Notes under the pieces: model-generated
Seen by the model: the letters and a program-made list of their open reading frames with translations, nothing else
Told to the model about the DNA's origin: nothing
The model's database searches: none
Origin: Pseudomonas moraviensis
GTDB taxonomy: Bacteria > Pseudomonadota > Gammaproteobacteria > Pseudomonadales > Pseudomonadaceae
NCBI RefSeq assembly: GCF_900105805.1
Contig: NZ_LT629788.1
Span: 5,998,501-6,062,500, forward strand
DNA: 64,000 nt
Reading direction: 5' to 3'
Shown: positions 1 to 8,558 of the stretch, one piece after another
How positions within the stretch are numbered: position 1 is the first letter of the stretch
How the letters are laid out: every line of letters begins with the position of its first letter
Program-made: the position numbers and the translations under genes

Positions 1-1099
1 GGGTGGCGGTCTGCATGTTGTTCATTTCGCCACGGAACGCTTCGCCGAAACGGTGTACGCGCGAACGGGTACCGGTGTAGTTGGAGCGGTTGCTCTCCAG
101 ACCGTTCTGTTCGTAATCGGCACTGGCGCGGGCGTAGGCACCGCCGACTTGCCATTGCGGATCGAGGCGCAGGCGCACGCCGACATCGGCGGCCCAGCCG
201 CTGATGTCATCGCTGCGCTTGGCTTGTGTCGGGCGCGTGCCATCGGCGTTCAGCGCGTTGACCGTATCGCGGTCGCCGCTCATGCCGGTGATGCTGCCCC
301 AGTAGTTGACGGTGTTGGTGTTGCGCCAGTTGTAGGCGTCGCTGTCAGCGGTCAGGCCGATCCAGCTGATGTCGCCGTTCTCGGTCTTGTCCAGCGAGTC
401 GCGCGGGACGCCCGGCTCGGCGTAATCGAGTTTGCCGTCGTCGTGAGTGTGGTGACCGCGAATGCCGACCCACTGGCCCGGTGTCCACTGGTAAGCGGCA
501 TCGGCGTAGGCGTGCAGGCGATCCTTGTCTTTCGGCGCCAGCTCTTTGAGGTCGGTGCGGTATTCGCTGAAGCGCTCGGCCACACCGGCATTGGCGCGCA
601 GCAGGGTGGTGTCGAAGGTCCAGTTCAGGGCTTCGATGTTGGTGTCGCGCCATTGGCCGTCGTCATTGCGCAGACGCTGGCGACCGAACTTGAGGATCTC
701 GCCAGGGTACGGCGTGAAGCCGCTGTAGCCGACCCAGAACTCGCGCATCGCCAGGTAGTTTTTCTTGGTTTCGCGATCGCCGCTGTCGGTGGTCTGTTCA
801 CCGTCGGACTGCTGCAGGGTGTCGGTCTCGATGATGTCGGTGGAAGTCACCACCTGGCCCATCGCGTAGGCGCTCCACGCGCCGCTTTCGCCGTAGATCC
901 ACGGACGCAGGTCCAGGCCGACGCCGTTGACGTCGCCGCCACCGGCAGTGCCGAGGTCACGGTCGTCTTCGGATTGACCGGTGAGTTTCACTTCCAGACC
1001 GAAGTTCTTGCTTTCAGTCATCGCAGCCAGTGTCGGGCAAGACCAGATCAGCGCGAAGGTGAGGCCAATACCGGCCTTCACGAATGGGTTCAGCTTCAT
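1..1099 (-). CDS. algE: AlgE, outer-membrane alginate export porin (3' end cut by the window)
   Basis: AlgE is the beta-barrel that lets alginate out through the outer membrane. The visible N-terminal 366 codons start with a signal peptide (MKLNPFVKAGIGLTFALIW, then a likely cleavage after TLAA). They continue with the alternating hydrophobic strands and aromatic belts of an outer-membrane barrel, such as REFWVGYSGFTPYPGEILKF and DLRPWIYGESGAWSAYA. The family is about 490 residues, so roughly a quarter is missing beyond position 1. The ATG overlaps the algK stop as ATGA, which indicates translational coupling and membership of the algD operon. The family assignment is firm because the four genes upstream are algK, alg44, alg8 and algD in the standard order. 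Confidence 0.95.
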   Translation of the reverse strand, partial: MKLNPFVKAGIGLTFALIWSCPTLAAMTESKNFGLEVKLTGQSEDDRDLGTAGGGDVNGVGLDLRPWIYGESGAWSAYAMGQVVTSTDIIETDTLQQSDGEQTTDSGDRETKKNYLAMREFWVGYSGFTPYPGEILKFGRQRLRNDDGQWRDTNIEALNWTFDTTLLRANAGVAERFSEYRTDLKELAPKDKDRLHAYADAAYQWTPGQWVGIRGHHTHDDGKLDYAEPGVPRDSLDKTENGDISWIGLTADSDAYNWRNTNTVNYWGSITGMSGDRDTVNALNADGTRPTQAKRSDDISGWAADVGVRLRLDPQWQVGGAYARASADYEQNGLESNRSNYTGTRSRVHRFGEAFRGEMNNMQTAT

Positions 1100-2601
1100 A
1101 GTTTTTCCTCGCCGTCTTCTTCTTGCAGGGCGTGCAGTTGCAGCGTGTTCGAGTTCAGGGCGCCACGGCTGGCCTGTTCCTGTTGCAACAGGCGGCGGGC
1201 TTCGGGAAGGCGCTCGGGCGGCAATTGCGCCTCGAGGGTCGCTGCCAGTTCATCGGCTTGCGGGGTGTTCTGCGCCTTGGCCAGTTGGCTGAATACGTAG
1301 GCGTTCAGCGGATCGGGCTTGGTGCCCTTGCCTTGGGAAAACAGCTGGGCGATGGCGAAGTCGGCACTGTTCTGGCCGTTGCGCGCAGCGGTCAGCAGGT
1401 GGTCGAGGGCCTTCTGCGGATAGACCTTGCCGAGGTAGCCACGGCGATAGATCTGGCCGAGGTAGTAGTCGGCGGCGACTTCGCGGCCAACGGCTTTCTG
1501 GAAGTGTTCCTCGGCGACTTTGGCGTCGGCCGGAACCATTTTGCCTTCGTAGTAGACCTTGCCCAGCAACAGTTCGGCGCGCGGCTGATCGGCGGCGCGG
1601 CCATTGTCCAGGTACTTCATCATCTGGTCGACGTCGCCCAGTTCGGGGAAGTCGTAAAGCAATTGGGCGAGGGTGACCCACGACGCCGGGTAGCCCGGAG
1701 CGATCGGCTCGAGCAGCGCCTGCGCAGTTTTTTCGTCGGTCTTGCCCAGGGTCGAATCGGCCAGCACGCGGGCCACGGAATCGACTCGCTGCGCGGTGAC
1801 GGTGCCACGGCTGTAACCGGCCTGCATCTGCTTGATCAGTTCGGCCTGTTGCTCCGCCTGGCCACGTTTCTGGTAGACGGTAGCCAGTTCGACATAGCAG
1901 ATGTCGGTGGTGTTGATTGCGGCCTTGCAGATCTTTTCCACGTCATCCAGGTGCTGGTCGTAAGTGCCCTGGGTGCGATACAGCAGCACCTGCGCCAGAC
2001 CGGCTTCCGGGTAGCCCGACTTGCGCCACTGATCGATCTGCTGCTGGGCGTTGATGTTCGGGAAGCTGTGCGGGTATTGCAGGTACAGCATCGCCAGCGG
2101 GATCAACGTATTGCCTTCGCCATTGGCGGCGGCTTTTTTCAGCAGGGTTTCGGCTTCATGGTGTTCGGCTTCGGTGGAGCCCGGCTTGGCCACCAGCAGA
2201 CGACCCAGACGTGCCTGGGCACGCGGCGATACGCTGGCCGCTGCGCGATAGGTCGCTTCGGCCTGTTTCATCTGCGCCGGGTCACGGCTGTCGACCTGGA
2301 TATCGGCCAGACCGACTTGCGCCTCGCTGTAACCCAGATCGGCCAGTTGCTGGTAATTCTGCGCGGCGGTGGCGGTGTCGCCACGCTTGAGCGCTTCGTT
2401 GGCCAGACGCTGATCGGGCAGCCCGGCGCAACCGGCCAGACTCACTGCCAATGCCAGGGCACACACCGTTCCCTTGTAGGAGTGAGCCTGCTCGCGATGC
2501 AAGCGACTCGGTACATCAGACAAACCGCGGCGATCCCATCGCGAGCAGGCTCGCTCCCACAGGGTCGGCGGTGTGTTCAAGTTATGCGTAGTCACAGGCA
2601 T
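1096..2601 (-). CDS. algK: AlgK, outer-membrane lipoprotein of the alginate secretion complex, with a REP pair inside its signal peptide
   Basis: AlgK is a periplasmic-facing lipoprotein built of TPR/Sel1-like helical repeats that helps place AlgE and links it to the inner-membrane synthase. The mature part begins after the lipobox LAGC with AGLPDQRLANEALKRGD and carries the repeats throughout. The frame from the ATG at 2601 is 501 codons. Its first 55 residues are odd: codons 14-43 (2473-2562) are a complete REP pair read in frame, placed between a short N-terminus and the hydrophobic core CALALAVSLAGC. The true start is therefore uncertain. The ATG at 2601 and the GTG at 2595 (8 nt after GAGG) precede the REP. 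A TTG at 2502 inside it would give a 25-residue signal peptide beginning MHREQAHSYK, and a GTG at 2466 follows AAGGGA. The gene starts 9 nt after the alg44 stop and overlaps algE by ATGA. Confidence 0.93.
   Translation of the reverse strand: MPVTTHNLNTPPTLWERACSRWDRRGLSDVPSRLHREQAHSYKGTVCALALAVSLAGCAGLPDQRLANEALKRGDTATAAQNYQQLADLGYSEAQVGLADIQVDSRDPAQMKQAEATYRAAASVSPRAQARLGRLLVAKPGSTEAEHHEAETLLKKAAANGEGNTLIPLAMLYLQYPHSFPNINAQQQIDQWRKSGYPEAGLAQVLLYRTQGTYDQHLDDVEKICKAAINTTDICYVELATVYQKRGQAEQQAELIKQMQAGYSRGTVTAQRVDSVARVLADSTLGKTDEKTAQALLEPIAPGYPASWVTLAQLLYDFPELGDVDQMMKYLDNGRAADQPRAELLLGKVYYEGKMVPADAKVAEEHFQKAVGREVAADYYLGQIYRRGYLGKVYPQKALDHLLTAARNGQNSADFAIAQLFSQGKGTKPDPLNAYVFSQLAKAQNTPQADELAATLEAQLPPERLPEARRLLQQEQASRGALNSNTLQLHALQEEDGEEKL
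2473..2562. repeat. REP pair (family A) inside the algK reading frame
   Basis: Two inverted copies of the GAGCCTGCTCGCGAT-type REP, one of the GTAGGAGTGAGCC form and one of the GTGGGAGCGAGCC form, flank a central spacer. The unit occupies exactly 30 codons with no stop in the algK frame. All other full REP pairs in this window are intergenic. Confidence 0.9.
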
Positions 2602-2610
2602 GTCCTCGAC

Positions 2611-3780
2611 TTAAAGACCGGCAGCCATGGCTTTGTCGATCAGCCAGTTCAGGTTCGGGCCACGGTCGCTGTTCACTTCCACCGGGCGGCCGGCGAGGCT
2701 GCTGTCGAGCGGCTCGTCTGGCTGGATCTGCACGCGGATGTCGGAGGACAGGTCGGCGCTCTTCAGGCTGGTGCTGCTGACGATCTTGCCGGTGCGGGTC
2801 TTGTCTTCGCCGGCGATCTGGAAGCTGACTGGCGTACCCGGACGCACGTCGCCGAACTGGCGATAGGAGAAGCGTGCTTCAACGTTGGCCTGGGTGTTGC
2901 GCGGCACCAACTGGAAGATCACGTCGCCCTTGCTCGCGTACTGACCGTCAGCCACCAGTTGCTGGGCCACGGTGCAGTCGCACGGCGAAGTCAGGGTGCC
3001 GGTCATTTGCTTGCCGAACAATTCTTCAACCTTGGCCGGGGCCAGTTGATCTTCGGCCAGATGGCCCTTGAGCACGTCGAGCATGCTGGTGCTGAAGGTC
3101 GCCAGCGGTGCGCCTTTGGCAGCGACGCCGTCGGACTTGACCAGACTTTGCACGGTGCCGTCGCGCGGCATGGTGATGTTCATCCCCGGCACGCTGACCA
3201 GACCGGCCTGCGCATGGCTGACGAAGTACATGCCGTACACCGACTTGAAGATGAAACCGGCAGCGACCAGGCCGACAGCGAAAATACCGGCGCTGAAGGT
3301 CACGGCTTTCAGGCGGCCGAACGGGGTCATGCCGGTATCGTCGGTCTTGTTCTTGCGCGCCTTGGTGAAGTTGTCGCGCTGCAGGGTCGCCAGCACTTCG
3401 CCGATGCTGACGATGTCGCCGGCCAGGTGCGAAGTGATCAGGTGGCGCAGGGTGGAAATGTCCTGCGGCTCGAGGTTCTGGAACTGGCAGCCGGCACGGC
3501 CGGTAGCGCGATCAAAGGAGCGCACCTGCAGTTCAACGTCCATGGCCAGGCCGAGGTTGTCGATGACGAATTGCAGACGCGCCTTGTACACCTCGCCGAT
3601 GGTCAGCGGCATCTGCCCGGCGTTGAACGCCAGACCGCCAGCGGACAGATCGAGGACCCGCGCTTCGAGCGGAGTCCGGTCAGGGCCGAAGAAACGCAGC
3701 TTGGCCGGGATTTTCACGCGAGCGTGCTGGCGCTGGGCTTCGGATTCATGCACTACGTTGACGTTGACGGCGGTATTCAT
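2611..3780 (-). CDS. alg44: Alg44, c-di-GMP receptor of the alginate synthase
   Basis: Alg44 binds cyclic di-GMP and activates the polymerase Alg8. The N-terminal PilZ domain shows Arg17, Arg21 (RQHAR) and the DLSAGG motif with Asp44 and Ser46, the positions used for c-di-GMP binding in the P. aeruginosa protein. A single membrane helix follows at about residues 155-180 (AGIFAVGLVAAGFIFKSVYG). After it comes a periplasmic HlyD-like adaptor region containing a CDC motif (SPCDCTV). The length of 389 residues is the family norm. It lies between alg8 and algK with short gaps, so it is part of the single alginate transcript. All key PilZ residues are present, so c-di-GMP control is expected to be intact. 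Confidence 0.96.
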   Translation of the reverse strand: MNTAVNVNVVHESEAQRQHARVKIPAKLRFFGPDRTPLEARVLDLSAGGLAFNAGQMPLTIGEVYKARLQFVIDNLGLAMDVELQVRSFDRATGRAGCQFQNLEPQDISTLRHLITSHLAGDIVSIGEVLATLQRDNFTKARKNKTDDTGMTPFGRLKAVTFSAGIFAVGLVAAGFIFKSVYGMYFVSHAQAGLVSVPGMNITMPRDGTVQSLVKSDGVAAKGAPLATFSTSMLDVLKGHLAEDQLAPAKVEELFGKQMTGTLTSPCDCTVAQQLVADGQYASKGDVIFQLVPRNTQANVEARFSYRQFGDVRPGTPVSFQIAGEDKTRTGKIVSSTSLKSADLSSDIRVQIQPDEPLDSSLAGRPVEVNSDRGPNLNWLIDKAMAAGL

Positions 3781-3815
3781 AGGGGCGATTTCCTTGTTAA
3801 TTCAATAGGAGCGGG

Positions 3816-5297
3816 TCAGACCATCATCAGCAGCACGGCGACAAAAATGCTGCCGGCGGAGAAGGTCATGGTCCGAGACGACCAGGTGTTGAACCAACGT
3901 TGAAAGCTGGCGAGATCACGGGTCAGGGATGTGGGCTGGCGAGTCCAGGATTGTTGGTCGAGGCGGAAGAACACGTAGATCTTCACCATGGCGCCAACGA
4001 TCTGGTTGTAATACAGAATCGCCGGGTAAGCAGGGCCGATACGGTGGCCGGAACACGACAGCAACAGCGTCAGGATCAGGCGGGTGATGCCGATCCACAG
4101 CAGGTATACGAGGATGAACGCGGTGCCGTATTTGAAGCTGGCGATCAGTGCCACGGTCAGACCGAGCAGCGAGGTCCACATCGACACGCGCTGGTCGAAC
4201 AGCACCACCGAGGTGAACACGCCGAGGCGACGGATACCCAGGCCCAGTGCGCGCGAGTTCTGGCGCAGGTTGTTGCCGTACCAGCGGAACATCAGCTTGC
4301 GGCTGGCCTTGATGAAGCTCTTTTCCGGCGGGTGCTCAACGGTGTTGATCGCGGCGTCCGGCACGTAGAAGGTGTCGTAACCCAGGCGCATCAGGCTGAA
4401 CCAGCTCGACTTGTCGTCACCGGTCAGGAACTTGAAACGCCCCAGACGCCAGTGTTGCAGCGAGTCGCTTTCAACGTCGGCGATGAATTCCGGATTGGTC
4501 ACCACAGAGGCTTTGAACACCGACATCCGACCGGTCATGGTCAGTACGCGCTTGGACAGGGCCATCGAGCACATGTTGATGTGGCGCTGGGCGAAACGCA
4601 GCTTGTGCCATTCGCTCATGATGTAGCCGCCGCGCACTTCGCAAAACTCGTTGGTGGTCAGGCCGCCGACATTGCCGAACAGCTGGAACCACGGCACGGT
4701 CTTGCGCACGACGCCTTCGCCGAGCACGGTGTCGCCGTCGATCACGGCCACCACGGCACGGTCGTCCGGCAGGTGACGGGAGATCGCGCGGAAACCGAAC
4801 GCCAGACCATCGCGCTTGCCGGTACCGGGAATGCGTACGAAGTCGAGCTTGACTCGCTCCGGCGGATTCATCCGCGCCCACAGCGCCTTGACCAGCAACT
4901 CGTCGGACATTTCCACGATCGAGCAGACAATGGTGGTCGGCAGTTCGCAGTCGATGGCTTCGCGGATCACCGAGCTGTAGACCTGCGCGGTTGTCAGCGC
5001 GTCAATACGGAAGCTGGTGACCATCAGAAACACATGCGACGGGTCGGCCGCTTTACCCAGCTTGCGTACTTTGCGACGCAGGTGCGGGTAAACGATGTAG
5101 AGAAAAATCATGCCGCGCACAAAGTGCGTTGCACCCATCGAGTAGCGCCAGATACCCACGGCGCCAATCAGGAAAATGAAGTCCTTCGACTCGGAGTCGA
5201 ATGTGGACGTGGGCAGCATCAAGGCCAGGCCCATCAGCAGACTGAGATAAAAAAGCCAGCCGGCTGATTGCAGAAAAAAATGTTTGAGCTTGGTCAT
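3816..5297 (-). CDS. alg8: Alg8, alginate polymerase (GT2 glycosyltransferase)
   Basis: Alg8 is the inner-membrane glycosyltransferase that polymerises mannuronate from GDP-mannuronate and moves the chain into the periplasm. N-terminal membrane helices lead into a GT2 catalytic domain with the acidic motif VVAVIDGDTVL. RKLMFRWYG later in the protein fits the position of the Q/RxxRW-type motif. Further membrane helices follow at the C-terminus, ending FVAVLLMMV. I chose the ATG at 5297 (MTKLKHFFLQSAGW), giving 493 residues, close to the P. aeruginosa length. The frame stays open upstream to 5348 only through the repeat hairpin that fills the algD-alg8 gap, and an ATG at 5303 is an alternative. 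Confidence 0.95.
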   Translation of the reverse strand: MTKLKHFFLQSAGWLFYLSLLMGLALMLPTSTFDSESKDFIFLIGAVGIWRYSMGATHFVRGMIFLYIVYPHLRRKVRKLGKAADPSHVFLMVTSFRIDALTTAQVYSSVIREAIDCELPTTIVCSIVEMSDELLVKALWARMNPPERVKLDFVRIPGTGKRDGLAFGFRAISRHLPDDRAVVAVIDGDTVLGEGVVRKTVPWFQLFGNVGGLTTNEFCEVRGGYIMSEWHKLRFAQRHINMCSMALSKRVLTMTGRMSVFKASVVTNPEFIADVESDSLQHWRLGRFKFLTGDDKSSWFSLMRLGYDTFYVPDAAINTVEHPPEKSFIKASRKLMFRWYGNNLRQNSRALGLGIRRLGVFTSVVLFDQRVSMWTSLLGLTVALIASFKYGTAFILVYLLWIGITRLILTLLLSCSGHRIGPAYPAILYYNQIVGAMVKIYVFFRLDQQSWTRQPTSLTRDLASFQRWFNTWSSRTMTFSAGSIFVAVLLMMV

Positions 5298-5331
5298 AAC
5301 CGTCATCCGAAGGTGAGAAGGCTTCAAGCCG

Positions 5332-5380
5332 CAAGCTTCGAGCTGCAAGCGAAACGCTTTGGCTTGCAGCTCGAGGCTTG
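5332..5380. repeat. Long inverted repeat between algD and alg8
   Basis: Arms at 5332-5350 and 5362-5380 pair at 18 of 19 positions (left arm CAAGCTTCGAGCTGCAAGC) around an 11-base loop. No T-run follows on the minus strand, so it is more likely an RNA-stabilising or REP-like hairpin inside the operon than a terminator. Confidence 0.8.
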
Positions 5381-5395
5381 TCGCTTAGGGCTGCT

Positions 5396-6712
5396 TTACC
5401 AGCAGATGCCTTCGGTGCGGCTACCGGCGCTGGTGGCTTTGGACATGAAGCCCACCAGGTCGATGACTTGCTTGCCTTGCGGCGCTTCGTGGGCCAGCGA
5501 ACGGAATTTCTCGTCGCGGTTACCGAGGATGATCACGTCGGAGTTGTTGATCACCGAGTCGAAGTCCGAGTTGAGCAGGGACGACACGTGCGGAATCTTC
5601 GATTCGATGTAGTCCTTGTTCGCACCGTGGACGCGGGCGTACTCGACGTTGCTGTCGTAGATGCTCAGGTCGTAGCCCTTGCCGATCAGCATTTCCGCCA
5701 GTTCGACCAGCGGGCTTTCGCGCAGGTCGTCGGTGCCGGCCTTGAAGCTCAGACCGAGCAGGGCGACTTTGCGTTTGTCATGGCTTTCAACGATGTCGAA
5801 AGCGTTCTGCACTTGCGATTCGTTGCTGCGCATCAGCGAGTTGAGCAGCGGTGCTTCGACGTCCAGGGAGCCGGCGCGGTAGGTCAGCGCACGTACGTCC
5901 TTGGGCAGGCACGAACCGCCGAAAGCGAAGCCCGGGCGCATGTAGTACTGGGACAGGTTCAGTGTCTTGTCCTGGCAGACCACGTCCATCACTTCACGGC
6001 CATCGACGCCGACCGCTTTGGCGATGTTGCCGATCTCGTTGGCGAAGGTCACTTTGGTGGCGTGCCAGACGTTGCAGGTGTACTTGATCATCTCGGCAAC
6101 GGCGATGTCCTTGCGGATGATCGGTGCGTCGAGTTCTTCGTACAGCGATTGCAGAACGTCGCCCGACGCGGTATCGAACTCGCCGATGACGGTCATCGGT
6201 GGGTGATCGTAGTCGGCGATGGCGGTGGATTCACGCAGGAATTCCGGGTTGACCGCTACGCCGAAATCGACGCCAGCCTTCTTGCCCGAGCAGTCTTCCA
6301 GAATCGGGATTACCACGTTGGCCACGGTGCCTGGCAGCACGGTGCTGCGTACGACGATGGTGTGACGGGTGGTTTTTTCACGCAGGACAAAACCGATCTC
6401 GCGGCACACGGCCTCGATGTAGTTCAGTTCCAGGTCGCCGTTCTTTTTGCTTGGCGTGCCGACGCAGATCATCGACAGGTCAGTATCACGAATCGCCTCG
6501 GCGAAGTTGGTCGTACCGCGCAGACGAGCGGTCTGGACGCCCTGTTGCAGAAGTTCGCCCAGGCCCGGTTCAACGATTGGCGATTTGCCGGCGTTAATCA
6601 TGTCGATCTTGTCTTTGGCAACGTCGACGCCAACTACGTCATGGCCCCGTGCAGACAGGCAACCGGCACATACTGCGCCAACGTAACCCAAACCAAATAT
6701 GCTGATGCGCAT
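5396..6712 (-). CDS. algD: AlgD, GDP-mannose 6-dehydrogenase
   Basis: AlgD oxidises GDP-mannose to GDP-mannuronate with two NAD+ and is the committed step of alginate synthesis. The N-terminal Rossmann fold shows GLGYVGAVCAGCLS. The catalytic cysteine sits in FAFGGSCLPKD. The central helix and C-terminal NAD-dependent sugar-nucleotide dehydrogenase domain follow, ending RTEGICW. The length of 438 residues is close to the 436 of the P. aeruginosa enzyme. The ATG at 6712 is preceded by AGAGG at a usable distance. It is the first gene of the alginate operon, and the long upstream region should hold the AlgU-dependent promoter. Confidence 0.97.
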   Translation of the reverse strand: MRISIFGLGYVGAVCAGCLSARGHDVVGVDVAKDKIDMINAGKSPIVEPGLGELLQQGVQTARLRGTTNFAEAIRDTDLSMICVGTPSKKNGDLELNYIEAVCREIGFVLREKTTRHTIVVRSTVLPGTVANVVIPILEDCSGKKAGVDFGVAVNPEFLRESTAIADYDHPPMTVIGEFDTASGDVLQSLYEELDAPIIRKDIAVAEMIKYTCNVWHATKVTFANEIGNIAKAVGVDGREVMDVVCQDKTLNLSQYYMRPGFAFGGSCLPKDVRALTYRAGSLDVEAPLLNSLMRSNESQVQNAFDIVESHDKRKVALLGLSFKAGTDDLRESPLVELAEMLIGKGYDLSIYDSNVEYARVHGANKDYIESKIPHVSSLLNSDFDSVINNSDVIILGNRDEKFRSLAHEAPQGKQVIDLVGFMSKATSAGSRTEGICW

Positions 6713-7480
6713 CGCAATTACCTCTGTATATATCTGGCCTTAGATGGCCGGAGTTAATGGTGTTCAGCGGTCACTAGTGCACTCGAAAGTGCGGCTTACA
6801 GGCGCCACAATGCCGTGTGCAGGCATACAAAGTTCCGAGTGTCTAATAAATGCACTCAAGAAGTGCGCAACTAGGCCTTGTTGTTATGACTTGCCCTGTT
6901 ATGCAGCCGATCTTCCGTGCGGGAAGACTCTTGTGCAGTTATGTAGCCTGCTCGACGTCGGGTAGGGGGCCCGTAAATCAAGCAGTTAGGTGCTCAGGCG
7001 AGCACGTTTATAGGGGCGCGGCCTTGGCCTTAGTAGGGGATATTAATGGTGCGTATCTCCTGTCCTTCGATTGTTTTGAGACTCGTTAGTCACTCAGGCA
7101 AGTTGGTGTGACAACTTGGTTACATGGCTATCAGCTCTGCGTAAGTTATCTCGTACAAACTCGGCGAGAATCGTTACCGGTGGTATGAGCAACGCATTTG
7201 GACATAGTTCCAGCCCGCTCATCGTGCCACCCGAAATTTTTTGAAATATTGACCAAGATGGCACTGAGAGCAAATTGATAGCACTAGCGACTTGGGCCTT
7301 TATTGATCGAGGTGAAAACGGGGTCGATAGTTTTGTGCCACTACGGGTAAAAAATTTAGGTGCCACTACTGAAAAAAAACTTGAGTGTCGAGTGAAACTA
7401 AAATTAGAAAACAGGTCGTGGTTTTATTGGCGCCATGAAATTGGCGATATGCTGCGGGGGGATTTTGACTTCGGGCGGAC
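6713..7480. other. Long AT-richer regulatory region upstream of algD
   Basis: No convincing gene lies here: the short open frames at 7094-7366 and 7275-7604 match nothing I recognise and have no good start sites. It contains the GGAACTT element near 6833, a small inverted repeat AAGTTG/CAACTT at 7100-7117, and two direct copies of GTGCCACTAC at 7335-7344 and 7360-7369. Long upstream control regions are usual at algD, where AlgR and AmrZ bind. I could not find the AlgR consensus CCGTTCGTC. Confidence 0.5.
6830..6836 (-). promoter_or_regulatory. Possible AlgU (sigma-22) -35 element upstream of algD
   Basis: On the minus strand this reads GGAACTT, the AlgU/RpoE-type -35 found at algD promoters, about 120 bases before the algD start. 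The expected TCtgA-type -10 is not clear 16-17 bases downstream (the region reads CATTG), so the call rests on the -35 alone. Confidence 0.35.
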
Positions 7481-7510
7481 TGCACGACTCCCAGAGAAAA
7501 GAGTCGTGCA
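7481..7510. terminator. Perfect 10-bp hairpin at the 3' end of yaaA
   Basis: TGCACGACTC at 7481-7490 and GAGTCGTGCA at 7501-7510 form a perfect stem with a 10-base loop, starting 12 bases after the yaaA stop. There is no strong U-run, so termination efficiency is uncertain. Confidence 0.6.
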
Positions 7511-7521
7511 AAGGGCATGCT

Positions 7522-8301
7522 TTATTCCGGGGCGTGGTCGCGTAAAAACACCAGATTGTCGGGTTTCGATTGCTCGGCGCTGTAGCGATAACCCTGCACA
7601 TTGAACTGCTTGAGCTGAGCCGGGTCGTTGATGCGTTCCTGAATCACAAAACGGCTCATCAGGCCGCGCGCTTTCTTCGCGTAGAAACTGATGATTTTGT
7701 ACTGGCCGTTCTTCTGGTCCTTGAACTCGGTGTTGATGATCCGCGCCTTCAGAGCGTTGCGCTTGACCGCGGAAAAGTACTCGTTTGATGCAAGGTTGAG
7801 CAGCACGTCATCGCCTTGCTCGGCCAGCGCCTCATTCAGCCATTCGCTGATGCGCGTGCCCCAGAACGCATACAGATCCTTGCCACGGGCGTTGGCCAGT
7901 TTGGTGCCCATTTCCAGACGATACGGTTGCATCAGGTCCAGCGGGCGCAGCAGGCCATAGAGGCCGGAGAGCATGCGCAAGTGCTTTTGCGCGTAATCGA
8001 ATTGCGCCTCGCTGAAGGACTGAGCGTCAAGGCCGGTATACACGTCACCCTTGAATGCGAGCAGGGCCTGCTTGGCGTTCTCTGGGGTAAAGGCTGGCGT
8101 CCAGCTGCCGAATCGCGCGGCATTGAGGCCACCGATCTTGTCGGACACGTGCATCAATTCGCTGATCTGCGCCGGGCTCAGCTCGCGCAGCTGCTGGATC
8201 AACTCCTGGGAATGGTCGAGGTATTGCGGCTGGGTGAAGCGCTGGGTCGCCGGCGGTGTTTCGTAGTCGAGGGTCTTGGCGGGGGAAATCACCATCAGCA
8301 T
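7522..8301 (-). CDS. yaaA: YaaA family protein (DUF328), peroxide stress protein
   Basis: YaaA proteins lower intracellular free iron and protect DNA and proteins during peroxide stress in E. coli; they form a DNA-binding fold. The family signature at the N-terminus, MLMVISPAKTLDYETPP, is present. So are the later conserved blocks FKGDVYTGLD, LSGLYGLLRPLD and LASNEYFSAV. The ATG at 8301 is preceded by AAAGGAGA, which fixes the start; the frame is open further upstream to 8391 without a ribosome site. The 259 residues match the family length. It stands alone, facing away from the next gene, with a REP pair between them. Confidence 0.95.
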   Translation of the reverse strand: MLMVISPAKTLDYETPPATQRFTQPQYLDHSQELIQQLRELSPAQISELMHVSDKIGGLNAARFGSWTPAFTPENAKQALLAFKGDVYTGLDAQSFSEAQFDYAQKHLRMLSGLYGLLRPLDLMQPYRLEMGTKLANARGKDLYAFWGTRISEWLNEALAEQGDDVLLNLASNEYFSAVKRNALKARIINTEFKDQKNGQYKIISFYAKKARGLMSRFVIQERINDPAQLKQFNVQGYRYSAEQSKPDNLVFLRDHAPE

Positions 8302-8397
8302 GAAGTCGTCTCCTTTAATCGTGGGGGCGATTCTAGGGGGTTGTCCTTGTTGACTCCAGCTATGAGCGTGATAGGTGATCGGTGGTGTCATGGAACA

Positions 8398-8500
8398 AGA
8401 TCGCAGCCTTCGGCAGCTCCTACAGATTGCGCTCGAGATGAAACCGCAATGAATTCAATGGGGACAGGTAGGAGCTGCCGAAGGCTGCGATCTTTTGATC
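8398..8500. repeat. REP pair, family B
   Basis: Inverted copies of GATCGCAGCCTTCGGCAGCTCCTAC face each other between yaaA and the deacetylase-like gene. The same unit recurs near 13.9, 32.3, 46.5 and 54.6 kb. Confidence 0.9.
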
Positions 8501-8558
8501 TTTGTTTTGATCCACCCGCGATATAGTGCCGCGCGGGTTTTGTTATGGAGGCATCCCT

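Noticed and set aside
1123..3903. Long plus-strand frame through algK and alg44
   Set aside because: Antisense shadow of two well-supported genes; no ribosome site or recognisable domain.
7094..7366. 90-codon frame on the minus strand upstream of algD
   Set aside because: No family, no good start site, in a region that is expected to be regulatory.
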